Source: Mesostigma viride (lineage: Eukaryota > Streptophyta > Mesostigmatophyceae > Mesostigmatales > Mesostigmataceae). Taken from it: a stretch of DNA of 64,000 nucleotides. The stretch lies in assembly GCA_009746045.1 (NCBI GenBank), contig RPFO01000115.1, positions 609,243 through 673,242 on the forward strand. The letters are read 5' to 3'. The position numbers and the translations under genes are program-made. Under the pieces are notes generated by a model. That model worked only from the letters and a program-made list of their open reading frames with translations, made no database searches and was not told the origin of the DNA. This document shows, one piece after another, positions 10,725-22,217 of this stretch; position 1 is the first letter of the stretch, and every line of letters begins with the position of its first letter.

Positions 10725-11098
10725 CAAGTCCTCTCCAGAGGACTTGCAGTTTTTGGTAAGTTTCAGGCAGTGCCAGTGGCCAAACTGAGCCCAGTTTTTT
10801 GCCACGTTGCAATAACTTTATTTTCACATGTTTCTTATTTTTCTGGATGCATACGGAATTTTTTATTTTTAAAAAATAATAACTCGTATACATCAAAAAA
10901 TGCCAAATCGAGAGTAAGGGTCAACACCCGAGTAAAATTCTACATGATTTGGTCCATGTATGATTTTTTACACGTATTCCAGACCCAGATCAAGAAGTTC
11001 AGTGCTATTAGGCACCTCAAACCTATGGCATACCCCCCGGCCCTCTCTGCTACATGATCTCAAAATTGGTCAACTCAGTCCTCTGGAGAGGACTGAGT
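10725..11098. mobile_element. Small element with hairpin ends (MITE-like candidate)
   Basis: Each end is itself a perfect palindrome: CAAGTCCTCTCCAGAGGACTTG-type on the left (about 10727-10748) and CTCAGTCCTCTGGAGAGGACTGAG-type on the right (about 11072-11096). The two ends are also inverted copies of each other. The 330 bp between them is AT-rich and non-coding. I could not define a target duplication. Confidence 0.45.
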
Positions 11099-11880
11099 CA
11101 TGCAGTACAAACAACGCGTTAAAAGCAATCGTGAATGCTGACATCTTGTTGGCCTCCTTCAGTACCCTCCTGAGCACCTTGAGATCTGGCTGAGGCGCCA
11201 GTTGTCGCGACGTACAGTTTCATGCCAGGAAACCGCAATCTGATGCGCGCGAGCACGAGACGGTGATCAGATTCCACCGTGCTGACAGAATCTTGCAGCA
11301 CGCTGATGTCATCGATTGCATCGCTTTTACGTCATTTCTTTCAGATTTATGACTTCTATTGGGCGGAGCAACATTGTCGATAAGCTAGGGGAATAAGAGA
11401 TAAGCTAGGTGCTGCGTTGGTTGTCTCCTTGATAAGATGCGGGCGGGGCTCGCTGCCGACGTCTTTGGTGTGCCCGGGGTGCCGGAAAACCAACAGCTGT
11501 TGGTTTATAATATCGTAACCCGCTATTTTTAGTAATTAATTAAACGGCGTATTATAGTGCTTTAAGCGCGTCCGGCGATGGGAGAGAAGAACTCTTACCA
11601 TATGACGCCATGGTCTGAGGAGGCATTCCGAGAAGGACTGGGCGGGCAAAATAGGACGCGCGCAACAGTGCCCGCACGTCGCCGGGGCACCCCGGCCTAC
11701 AAGACATTAAGCACACCGTCTCTCCCCTCGGGCCCATCGCTTCCATCGCCGGGCGGTACGTTGAGGAGGCGATCTCCCTTTTCTGGGTGCACGTTTCATA
11801 ATTGCGACCCCGTGCATGCCTTTTCCACCGGAGGCGTGTTGATGAATGAGCGGATGCACGCATGAATGAACGGATGTATG
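11099..11880. other. Intergenic DNA without recognised genes
   Basis: It contains a further copy of the dispersed motif (GTTGGTTGTCTCCTTGATAA at 11414) and a short TAATTAATTAAA run at 11534, perhaps a LINE tail scar. I see no gene. Confidence 0.3.
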
Positions 11881-11885
11881 AATTC

Positions 11886-12008
11886 GAGGGAGGGAGGGAG
11901 GGAGGGAGGGAGGGAGGGAGGGAGGGAGGGAGGGAGGGAGGGAGGGAGGGAGGAGGAGGGAGGGAGGGAGGGAGGGAGGGAGGGAGGGAGGGAGGGAGGA
12001 AGGAAGGA
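11886..12008. repeat. (GGGA)n microsatellite
   Basis: About 120 bp of GGGA units with one GGA interruption near 11951, ending in GGAAGGAAGGAG. Confidence 0.95.
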
Positions 12009-14810
12009 GAAATCAAGTTGCTCCCACCACCCGGCGTCTGCGGGTCACATGCTCCGTGACTCCCGACGGAAGCATGTGCAACACCCCTGCAGTAATCACA
12101 AGAATACAAACGCAGGCATGATGTCCGCCACGAGGACGAATGCATGCCATACGGACGACCAAGCCTACCGTTCCCCTTACCGTGTTACAATCACTTCACA
12201 TCCCGAACAAGGGAATGGAAAGGAGTGGTGTTAAGCGTGATATCAATGAGACAACCAGCGCAGGCCAGAAATCTGGAGAATCCGGGCCATGGTCTCGAGC
12301 CTGCCGTTATCTTATCTGCGTTTCCGAGTCGTTCATGATGATGGATATGAATGGAGATGGAAATGTGTAGCCTTGTTCGTTGAAATGAAATAATAGTTAC
12401 CAAGACACGGAGCGCGGGTAAATCGACTTGAAGTTTTCTATTCACTATCAGGTGGCTGAGTGTCTAGCATACAGCATGCTAAGAGCGAGGCCCGCGTGGC
12501 TCGCATGCTCAATTTCAGAGGGCCCACATACGTGAACGCACTACGTTAGCAAAAGCGAAGAAAGAACCAGACACTATAGGCTACGGCAAGACGAGTAAAA
12601 ACCCGTCGACGTCGACGTGCAACTGACGAAGAAGCACCTTCTACCCATCTTATCGCAGGATGGGCATAACGCCAATGTATTTGGAGTTTGTAGAAGTTTG
12701 TAGATTGTAAATTACTTAATTGTAATTAGATGAAGTACTGAGGAATCAAGGAATCATCATCAATCGTGCTTCTGGCCGTGCGTTGGCCTCCTTCGTTTCT
12801 CACGCCAGCCAATCAGTCGGTCAGTCAGTCGGTCAGTCAGTCAGTCGGTTTATAGTTGCTTTTCCCAAGCCGGTAAGCCGAAAAAGATCTCTCTCACGAG
12901 CATATCATGACTAAAATGCGCGTCAAACGTTATCGCTGCAAGGGGAGATGTTTCTTCAGTTCAGTTAGTTGTGGTCCCTGGAGCGTTCTCTCCAATACCT
13001 AATAAAATATTATCGCCATCCTGTCGCCATTACAGTAGGAGGGTGTCGTTTTCTCAGAAGTGCAGGAGAGTCTCTCTGCCCGTCACTCGTCAGCCGCCAA
13101 TTCTTCTGGCGCCTGCAGATAACTACAGGGTCTTGCGTCAATGTCAACGTAATACGGTAATAGGCTGCAACTTGTACGATGTCCTCTTGATGTTGACCAG
13201 AAATAGCTTTTTGTGGCTTGCTACAATAATATAGCAACTTGGTAATTGCTACAGTACGGAGAATGGAGATCTTGGATGCGGCCATGGACGCACCGACCCC
13301 AGAGTTCGTGCGACTGTGCGAGCCTGCTCGAGTGTCGCCATGACTCACACATCACAAGTCCGATCCCGTTTTTTAAAACAAGGTAAGCTTGCGTGACCGT
13401 GCAATAAAGAGCTCACAAGGCTTGAGGCAATGCCCGTGACTTTGTTCGTAAAGTATGAAGCCGATATGCGACGTCCTTGGATGAAGGTCCTTACATGAAC
13501 ACGTCTGGGTTCAGCTCATTGACAGGAAGCATCCGGGCGTGGCTGCCACGGGTTACGCTCTACTAGCCCATAATTTGCTCGTGGACTGAATTGTCAGCAT
13601 CGTGGTGTCCAATGGCGTTGAACGGTCGATCACCGAGCTAAGCCAGGGGCATCGTCCACATGAATCTGCCATCGTAATAGATGTGCCATCACATGGTGGC
13701 CTCAGCCACCGTGCTAGTAGAGTGTCGGGATGAGGAGATGTCATAATGGCATCTATGCACAAACGCTTGGCATCGCTATTTCTGTGACCATATAAGATGG
13801 GTTTTCTAAGCAGACTTACAAAAAAATTGGGCAGTAGCCCGGTCGTCCGCGCCTATCTGCCATACGGGCTTCTTGCCGTCAGCGCATTATTGCTGGCTCT
13901 TGTGGTACGTAGACAATTGCCCCCCCAAATAAGCTCACCCCGACGCCTCGATGCAAGAAGCTATTGGATCATTTAGGCGCAGTTCCTGCTTTGCATCTAA
14001 ATACAAAGTTACTGCGGTGCGCCGAAACTGAGGCGCCTGCCTCTGCCTGAATATCTCGTGAAAAATCTACCTGATTTCTGGAGGTGTTGATTAGTGGCAA
14101 AGTCCTCGATGCTGTGATGAGGAGTGCGAGCATGGATAGGTACGGGGGCAGGCAGTAGTGCCGTTGCAGCTGGCGGTATGGAACACACATGGGGCAACCT
14201 GGGCACGGAGCTGTACCGGTGCATGCACGATCCCATATCCATGTATGATCCCAGATGCAGGCACACATGCTGTTGCAGCTGGCGACAGACAGTACATAAG
14301 GACATTCACGACCCCCCCCCCCCGACACCTCTATCTCTCCTATCAATGCCTGGGGGGCATGCAGGCATGGCCTCCCTACCCCCACTCACCACCACTCACC
14401 ACCCACCTGTGGCGGCATCCATGACCAGGCGCACGCACCGTCAGCGGCCACCACGTCAGCACCGTCAGGGCCCATCTCCCTCCGACGCCCTTGCGTGTGG
14501 CAGTAGCGTATCCACTCCTGGTTCCAGGCCGGGGTCTGGTGGGCCCTGCATCCTTGCCTTGGCGATACAAGTACATGAAGAGCAGAACTCTATGTTATGG
14601 AAGTTCAGTCTAGTTAGCACTGAACTAGGGAAGTTGCGGCTATCCTCTGCCTGGCTATCCTGACCAATCCGTGGTGGCAAGCCCGGCCAAAACAACCATC
14701 CCCGCATGTACCTCCGTACCTGATCATCCCTTCTCCTCCCACGCTCCTTCCCTCCTTCCCTGGATGGCCCTCCAATCTACTTTGCCTCCTTCCCTCGATG
14801 GTGTATGCAG
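12009..14810. other. Intergenic or upstream intronic DNA with repeat scraps
   Basis: Bases 12240-12385 are a truncated copy of the dispersed repeat seen at 35000-35150, starting at ATCAATGAGACAACCAGCGC. A short (GTCA/GTCG)n run lies at 12808-12850. No frame looks coding. Upstream exons of the GT29 gene might lie in 13.9-14.8 kb, but I cannot place any with confidence. A 12-C run sits at about 14311. Confidence 0.3.
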
Positions 14811-14859
14811 GCCGTCTCGGTGGTGCACGTGGAGATTATGCGGGTGGACGTCACGCAGT
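14811..14859 (+). CDS. Candidate 49-bp upstream exon of the GT29 gene
   Basis: GTGTATGCAG directly before and GTAAGC directly after make good splice sites. The frame reads AVSVVHVEIMRVDVTQ and ends with one base of a codon (phase 1). The next exon at 16524 needs exactly two bases to complete a codon, so the phases agree. The peptide has a beta-strand-like alternation and does not resemble random GC-rich sequence. It is short, so the call rests on splice sites and phase alone. Confidence 0.4.
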
Positions 14860-14937
14860 GTAAGCTCTCCGCCCGTGCATGCGTGTACATAGCAGCAAGG
14901 ACCTTGGCGTGTGCCAACGAGATAAGTGCATACTAGT

Positions 14938-15427
14938 GTAGGCCGGTTGTTTGGTGGATATTGGCCGGTTGTTTGGTGGATATAGGCCGGTTGTTTGGTG
15001 GATATTGGCCGGTTGTTTGGTGGATATTGGCCGGTTGTTTGGTGGATATTGTTCTGTTGTTTGGTGGATATTGTTCTGTTGTTTGGTGGATATTGGCCTG
15101 TTGTTTGGTGGATATTGGCCTGTTGTTTGGTGGATATTGGCCAGTTGTTTGGTGGATATTGTTCTGTTGTTTGGTGGATATAGGCCGGTTGTTTGGTGGA
15201 TATTGGCCTGTTGTTTGGTGGATATTGGCCGGTTGTTTGGTGGATATTGGCTGGTTGTTTGGTGGATATTGTTCTGTTGTTTGGTGGATATTGGCCTGTT
15301 GTTTGGTGGATATTGACCGGTTGTTTGGTGGATATTGGCCTGTTGTTTGGTGGATATTGGCCGGTTGTTTGGTGGATATTGTCCTGTTGTTTGGTGGATA
15401 TTGGCCGGTTGTTTGGTGGATATTGCT
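14938..15427. repeat. 22-bp minisatellite, about 22 copies, in an intron
   Basis: The unit is GGCCGGTTGTTTGGTGGATA plus TT, with variants GTTCTG, GGCCTG and GGCCAG at the first positions. Because 22 is not a multiple of three, the array is open in all frames and produces spurious IHQTTGQYPPN or WWILAG proteins. Confidence 0.95.
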
Positions 15428-15789
15428 GCTGTACCCCGTACCCCGCGTGCGGTGGCGGCTGTCAGCGGTGTGCGGCCATCTGGCCTGCATTCTGGCGCAG
15501 CCGCTCCGAAAATGCAACATAAGTACAAAAGGAAGTTCCGCACATGCACACCTTACCATGTCCCATTCATAGCTGGGAAGTATTGAGATCTTTTTTCCAT
15601 CTGCCAATAGACAGCCTCACTGTTTTCGCAGCATAGGCCGGGAGCACACAAGGGTATGAGACAGCACTCATTATTTTCAACCTACCAACTGGTGGTCAGA
15701 GGATACGGGAATCGGCTGCTTGCTTGCCTCAGTGTGGTGGGGTGGGGTGGGGTGGTGCGAAGAAGCCTCGAGCAAGCTCGCTGGCGACC

Positions 15790-16040
15790 GGTCTGATGGA
15801 TAGGTGGTAGTGGGGTGCGATGGGTTGGATGCGTAGGTGGTGGTAGTGGGGTGCGATGGGTTGGATGCGTAGGTGGTGGTAGTGGGGTGCGATGGGTTGG
15901 ATGCGTAGGTGGTGGTAGTGGGGTGCGATGGGTTGGATGCGTAGGTGGTGGTAGTGGGGTGCGATGGGTTGGATGCGTAGGTGGTGGTAGTGGGGTGCGA
16001 TGGGTTGGATGCGTAGGTGGCGGTAGTGGTTTTTGGTGGC
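15790..16040. repeat. 36-bp minisatellite, about 6.5 copies, in an intron
   Basis: The unit starts GATGGGTTGGATGCGTAGGT and continues GGTGGTAGTGGGGTGC. Copies are nearly identical. It lies in the intron before the large GT29 exon. Confidence 0.95.
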
Positions 16041-16523
16041 TTGATGCGGTGGGTGGGCGGTAACTGCGCGGGTATGTTCGTCTTCTTGCCGCCAAGTGAG
16101 TGGGGAGCACCTACCCATTTTTTGGTCCTGCCACCATGTCACCCTGTCCTCTCCTGCCCGCCTCCCCCTCTCCCCGCACAACCATCCCCTTATCTCACCA
16201 TGTTGCCAGCTCATCACCCCACCCTGCCCCCACATACATCCCTGTGTGTCCTTTGGCTGGCAACCCTTTGCGGGACTCACGCGCACACATGCGTCAACGT
16301 GGACTGCTCTGTGCGCTCACGATGCTGGCCAAAGTTGGCATTTAACACCCCCCCCCCCCCCCCCCCCAGCATGCTTCATCCCGCCCCCCCCCCCCCTCGC
16401 GTGCTGCCCCACTCACCCACCCATCGCCCCGCCCCTTTCTGTGCCTCATCCCCTGGCCCTTTTCTTGCCCCTGCTTTTTCTTGCCACCCCCCCTCACGTG
16501 CACCCCACCCCACCTCCCTTCAG

Positions 16524-19500
16524 ATAGCGGCGACGGCCTGTGGGACACGGCGGCGCTGGCCGACGGGGTGATCTCCACCGCGCAGGTGCGGGCGATCCGC
16601 GCATCCCTCGCCGCGCAGGTGTTCAACTCGTTGTCTGATGCCGATGGGGGTTACACCGCCAGCAAGGCGTCCCCGGACAAGTCCCTGTATGCTGGTGACG
16701 AGGGCGGCGGGCGCGTGGTCAGCACGGTGGTGGTGACCACATCTCCCGGCCCGGATGGGAGCTCAGGCGGTGGGGCAAACGAGGAGCCGGTTGCGGGAGG
16801 CAGCGGTCAGAGCATCACGGTTGACCGGATCGAGACGGTAGAGAGCAGTGCCGCTCGTGTCGATGAGGACAGGGCGGGCGGCAGCGATGGGGGTAGTGGC
16901 AGCCGACGGGGTGATGGCGCGGGGCCCTCGGAGGACCTGCGGGGGGGTGGGGGGGAGGCCAGCGGGGGTGGTGGGGGCGGGGGTGATGGGGCAGATGGAA
17001 TAAGTGCCAGCAAAGGGTCGGATTTGTCTCCCTCGGACAAGAACGAGGAGGCCGCGTTCTCCATATCCGCCACTGTGGAGGCGGACTATGCAGACACGGA
17101 GCTGTGGATGGATGCTAGCGGCCACTGGCCTATCCCGATCCAGCCCGTCGGCTTCACACCCTCCATGTGCGTCACTCGGTACGACCGGCTGACAAACTTG
17201 GCCAAGCAGGCACGCAAGCAGGCGGCCGCAGCGACGGCGTCGGGGGAGGGCGGGGCGTCATCGCTCGAAGGGAGTGCCGCAGCGGCTCCACCTGTCACCA
17301 ACCCGGCGGATGATGCGATCGTGCGGCGATTCGAGGCATCTATTGACAAGCACATCAAGGAGAAGCTGGCAGGGGGCGCGGATGGTGGCACCCCCGAGGT
17401 CGCAGCCCCTGGTGCGACGGAGGGAGGTGAACCAAAAGAGGAGGAAAAGGTGACGGGGCTCAAGAGTCTCTTGCCCGCATTCTTGCGCGGCGGGAAGAAG
17501 AAGAAAGCAGGTGCCAAGGCAGCGGGGGGCAAGGACAAGGCTGCTGCAGGTAAGAAGGTTGCAGCCGCGGCGGCGGCGGCGGCGGCGGCCGCAAACACAG
17601 CAGCAAGTGAACCAGAGACGGCAGCAGCGGCGGTGGACCCGACGGCAGCAGCGGAAGCCGCAGAGGCCGCCGCCGCGGCAGCAACCGCAGCAGCGGCGGC
17701 AGCAAGGGCAGTGGCGGCGGCGCAGGCGAAGCGGGTGGTAGCAGCCACTCGACGGCAGGTCATCGCCGCCAAGCGGCAGGCGAAGGCGGCGACAACTCCA
17801 GCGGTAACTGCTCAAAAGGTCAAGGGGGTGGCTCTCCAGAAGACCCCCAGCCCCCACAAGGGTCCCGCGCCGACCAAGGGCGCGGCCGTTGCGGGTGCTG
17901 TCAAGCCTGTTGCAGATGCCGGCAGTGGCAAGCCTCACCCAGGCCCCGCCAGCAACGCGAAAGCGGCTGCGGTGCCTGCCAGCAAGGCGCCCCCGGCTCA
18001 CAAGAAAGGTCCCACGCCGGTGACCGCCAGCACGGCTGCGAAGCCAAAAGGAGGGGCGGCCACCTTGGCGGTGCATCCGACCAAACCGACCAAGCCAGTC
18101 CCAAAGCAGGCACCGAAACTGGTCTTCAAGCAGCCAGCCAAACAGGTGCCCAAGCAGGCGCCCAAATTTGCGGTGCGGCCCAAGCCGTTTGTGGCCGCGG
18201 TGGCAGGCAAGCAGCCGGGCACCAAGACCGCGCTGGCCACTGCATCGCCCAAGCAAAAGTCGCAGGGCTTGGGCGCACCAGCCGGGTGGTATGGTGGCTT
18301 CAGCCCACCCACGGCAGGGGCCAAGAAGGTGGGCGGGCCCGCGGGCAAGCCTGCCGGTGGCGCAGGCGCCAGGGCCCCCGCGGCAGCGGCCGCTGCAGCC
18401 CGAGGCAAGAAGGGGAATCGGGCATTGCTTGGGGTGGCCGTCAGTGCTGTGGAAGATGTGGTGGGCCAGGACTTGCTGGCAGGTACCACCGGCCAGGAAG
18501 CGCCAGAATTAGAGCGGCCGTGGGTGTCAGGAACAGGGGCCCGCCCCTTTGCGCACCGACGGCAGCTGCTGGGCACGGCATTCCCCCAGCGCAGCCGTTG
18601 GGGGCGCAAGCCTGCCGTGCGCGCGCGCGTGGACCCCTCCGCGGCCAAGGGCCCGCTTGCAGCCGCCATGTGGCGCAAGGAGGCCAAGCGCGAGAGCAAG
18701 CGGCTCAAGCACCTGTGGGTGGTGAACGCGTTCCGGGAGCCTGCACACGACGAGGGACAGGTGGCGCGCATCCTGGGCGCGCTGCGGCACCGGGGGGCGG
18801 ACTGCACGCTGGGCAACGCCGGGTCGATTTGCTCGCAAGCACAAGGGGCGCTGCGGGTAGGTGCAACCTCATCGCAAGCCGGCCCCCCCTTAGTAGTGGT
18901 GCGCCAGTGTGCCGTAGTGGGTGGGGGGCAGAGGGGGGGTGGGGAGGAGGGGGCGAGAAGGGAGGCCCCATGGGTATGTCGGGAATAATAGTGGTTGCTA
19001 GGAGCTGAGGTTTAATTGCTCATAAGTGGTAGCGCTTCTTGCTGTCTGGTACACGCGAATAAGAATAATAATAATTGTGGTTGAAACGATCAAGGGTGTT
19101 TTTGCGTACAACAGTCCGTACCGTGGTTCCTCGTGCAGACGTGCATTGCGCCTTCTTCTTTCCAGTTTCATGCTGGCCTGTGTTTGCAGTTGGCAACGGG
19201 GGAACTCGGTGGGCTGGACTCGAGTCAGTGCCGCACAAGTGTCGCTCAAGTGTCAGTGCCGCTCATGCATGCCGCCATCTACGCTCCTTGGGGTTCGTGC
19301 ACACACACACGGGTCGCGTCATATTGTCGCCAACCGTGCATGGGAGGACAGGGCCATGGGGGCCCAGACGGGGTGTGCTGTGAGCAGGAAAAGGCAGTGC
19401 AAGCTAGTCGGGTGTAACCATGACATGCATTGTTATCATAGCCTATGGAAAGGCTTCCGCCGATGACGACCTTGTGAATATTGACCACGCCACCCTCCCA

Positions 19501-22217
19501 TGGGGTTCACGGCGACCTAATGCATGCTACTTGGGTGGATGGCACATGCGGCCGTAGCATGCCCATCATCGCGTTGGGTCATAGATGCCTGACGAGTTTG
19601 TCTCGTCGATACCTGCCGACCTGGGTCGCCGTGTCGCGCCCCCCCCTCCCATCCCCCCCTCTCCTCCCCCCCCCAACACACACCGAGACACTAAACACAC
19701 ACACGCACACACACACACACACAGGACATGGGCCTGCGTGCTGGCAGCCTGGGCTCATGTGCGGTGGTCGGCACCGATGGGGAGCTCAAGCTGGACGCCA
19801 AGGGGCGGCACATTGACGCGCACGACACGGTGATCCGCATGGGCAACACGCCGACCAAGGGGTTTGAGTCCATCGTCGGCCGCAAGACCACCCTGATGCA
19901 CGTGTGGGCGGCCAAGCTCGGAAAGCTGGGCGCGGGCAAGCGCGGTGCGCCACGTGGCAGCGCGGGCAGCCAGCGCATGCAGGCAGGGCTGGGGGGCACC
20001 ACGGAGGATGTGGTCCTTGACGGAGGGTAAGTAGTCCTTGACGAAGGGTAAGTCGTCCTTGACGGAGGGTAAGTAGTCCTTGACGGAGGGTAAGTAGTCC
20101 TTGACGGAGGGTAAGTAGTCCTTGACGGAGGGTAAGTAGTCCTTGACGGAGGGTAAGTAGTCCTTGACGGAGGGTAAGTAGTCCTTGACGGAGGGTAAGT
20201 CGTCCTTGACGGAGGGTAAGTAGTCCTTGACGAAGGGTAAGTCGTCCTTGACGGAGGGTAAGTCGTCCTTGACGGAGGGTAAGTAGTCCTTGACGGAGGG
20301 TAAGTAGTCCTTGACGGAGGGTAAGTCGTCCTTGACGGAGGGTAAGTCGTCCTTGACGGAGGGTAAGTAGTCCTTGACGGAGGGTAAGTCCTTGGGGTAC
20401 TTGTGCGTGGGTGTGGGTGTGCGTGCGACGGGGGGTGAGCTCTCTCTGTAGAGGAACCCTTCTTTCCTCTTTATGTAGGGGTTAGTCCTTGCAGGGAGGG
20501 TGTGTGCGTGCTTGCGACGAGGCTAGAGCCTTTTGTGTGTCTGTGCGTGCGTGTGTGTGCGCGACGGTGGGTGAGTCGTTTTTTGTTTTTCTTCCCCTGA
20601 GTGTGGATGAATTCGTGTTGTAAGAAACAGTCGTGCATGTTATTATTTGTGGAGCGGCTGGGGTACTATTTTTTAGGCGGCCCAGGGTCCGGTGGACGGT
20701 TCGAGGATGAGTTTGTGCGGCCTGTGCTGCAGTGCGCCGCATTTCTGCCATGTGTCACTCAGTAGTGCCGTCGTGGGGAAAGGACTCTCCCGCTCCATGT
20801 GCGTGTGCCTTCACCCCCCTGGCCTGGAGTGGTAAGAAAGGGGGCCCGAAATGTATCGGGGCTTGTATTAATATCCAAAAGGCGGAGCCTTGGAAAGTGT
20901 TGTCGCGCGTGTGGTGGGCATCTGGGGTGTCGTTGAGGGGGTCCCGGTATCTTGCTCCCGGATATCGCGGTCTCGGTTTGAGTGGGCGTTGCCTTTCTAT
21001 CTGCGATGTGAGTACCGTGCTGTGATTACCGATGTGTGCTTGGTCGGGAGACGGGGGTGCCTTCATTGCAGGAACGGCGGCTCGCCAGTTACATTACTTG
21101 TCTCAAACACGCCCCTTGATAAGCATGCACTCTACTGGGATGCGATGGTGGCAGGGTGCCTTCCCTCCCTTGTCTGTCCCTTCCCTGTCCCTTATCTCTT
21201 ATCCCCGCGCTTGTTCAGATCCCACATGTCTCATACATCTGTCCCTTATCTCTTATCCCCGCGCTTGTTCAGATCCCACCTGTCTCATATATCTGTCCCT
21301 TATCTCTTATCCCCGCGCTTGAACAGATCCCACCTGTCTCATATATCTCTGTCCCTTATCTCTTATCCCCGCGCTTGAACAGATCCCACCTGTCTCATAC
21401 ATCTGTCCCTTATCTCTTATCCCCGCGCTTGTTCAGATCCCACCTGTCTCATACATCTGTCCCTTATCTCTTATCCCCGCGCTTGTTCAGATCCCACATG
21501 TCTCATATAATCATCTATAATACACCGTTTATCAATTTTTTATTACTATTTTCCCTGTGCCACGCGCTTTGGCATCCTCATCCTCCGGCATGCCTTGGGC
21601 ACCCAAACTGCCATGCAAAGCAGAGGAATATTATGCTTGCGTCCGTTCACGGCCAATGAAACAAAGTCCCAGGCTGACTGCCATGGTCCATGGTTCTTGC
21701 TGGGGGGTGACTATCACTGAGTTCATGGCTCTGTGTGACTTATGATTCGATTCTTCGCTGTGCCTGCCACATTCCCCGCAGGCTGTGGGAGGCCATCGGC
21801 ATGGTGGACAAGCCGTCCATGTTCTACGTTTTCGACGGCAGCGCCAGCACGCTTGCGGAGGTGTCTGGAACGCTCAACGATCGGCCGTACGTGCGCGTGG
21901 ACGCGCTGGCGTCAGACTCCCATGCGGCCGCAAAGCAGATCTATTCTTGGCTCGCGCCGGAGCACACCACACTCGCGCACGGCGCCAACATGACCAGCCT
22001 GGAGCCGTCGCACGGGCTCAGCCTCGTCGTCTCGCTGCTGCGGTCAGGCCTGTGCAGTCAGCTCGATTTGTACGGCTTCCCCCGGCAAGCGTCCCCATTA
22101 GGGTTCTATTTCGACCCGAACGGCGGGAACGTGTTCACGGAGCTCACACACGTGGGCGGCCTGGAGCTCTACGTGTATCGTGTCGCCATGGCCAACGGGC
22201 TGCTCTGCATGTATTGA
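16524..22217 (+). CDS. GT29 sialyltransferase-like protein, three exons seen (5' end incomplete)
   Basis: Exons 16524-18856, 19725-20026 and 21782-22217 join with agreeing phases (0, then 2/1). The catalytic domain lies in the last ~180 residues of the first exon plus the other two. Sialyl motif L starts at GSCAVVG (Cys codon 19758) and includes HDTVIRMGNTPT. Motif S runs HGLSLVVSLLRSGLC..DLYGF (22011-22080), with the Cys codon at 22053 expected to pair with that of motif L. Motif VS is H-x4-E (HVGGLE, 22149-22166). Family members transfer sialic acid or related sugars to glycans in the Golgi lumen; which sugar donor an alga uses is unknown. The first exon adds some 600 residues of acidic Gly/Ser, poly-Ala and Lys-Pro-Ala low complexity, far longer than a usual stem. 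The membrane anchor must lie in upstream exons. An ATG at 16481 is probably intronic, since CCTCCCTTCAG at 16513-16523 is a good acceptor. Confidence 0.85.
17560..18400 (+). repeat. Coding low-complexity tract: poly-Ala then Lys/Pro/Ala-rich
   Basis: Within the large GT29 exon, 17560-17740 encodes nearly pure Ala (GCG/GCA runs) and 17860-18400 encodes PKQAPK-like repeats. It is highly basic and presumably disordered, and it replaces or extends the usual stem between membrane anchor and catalytic domain. Confidence 0.7.
19260..19724. other. Intron end with CA repeat before the GT29 motif-L exon
   Basis: A (CA)n run at 19694-19723 replaces a normal pyrimidine tract and runs straight into the acceptor CACAG at 19720-19724. 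The intron starts at 18857 (GTAGGT). Confidence 0.6.
20007..20393 (+). repeat. 21-bp minisatellite made of exon end plus 5' splice donor, 18 copies
   Basis: The unit is GTCCTTGACGGAGGGTAAGT plus A or C. The first copy is the real end of the second GT29 exon (codons for VLDGG) with its GTAAGT donor at 20027. It is followed by 17 more copies, each with an intact GTAAGT. A few units have GACGAAGG instead of GACGGAGG. The unit is a multiple of three and carries an in-frame TAA. Confidence 0.95.
21176..21510. repeat. Minisatellite of about 54 bp, about 6 copies, in a GT29 intron
   Basis: The unit contains GTCCCTTATCTCTTATCCCC, then GCGCTTGTTCAGATCCCACC and TGTCTCATACATCT, with small differences (TTGTTC / TTGAAC). 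Confidence 0.9.

Noticed and set aside
14851-15607. IHQTTGQYPPN-repeat protein on the minus strand
   Set aside because: A 22-bp intronic array is open in every frame; codon use gives no preference and there is no start context.
16481-16523. ATG at 16481 as the start of the sialyltransferase
   Set aside because: It lies in a C-rich intron end with a good acceptor at 16523, and the enzyme would lack a membrane anchor.
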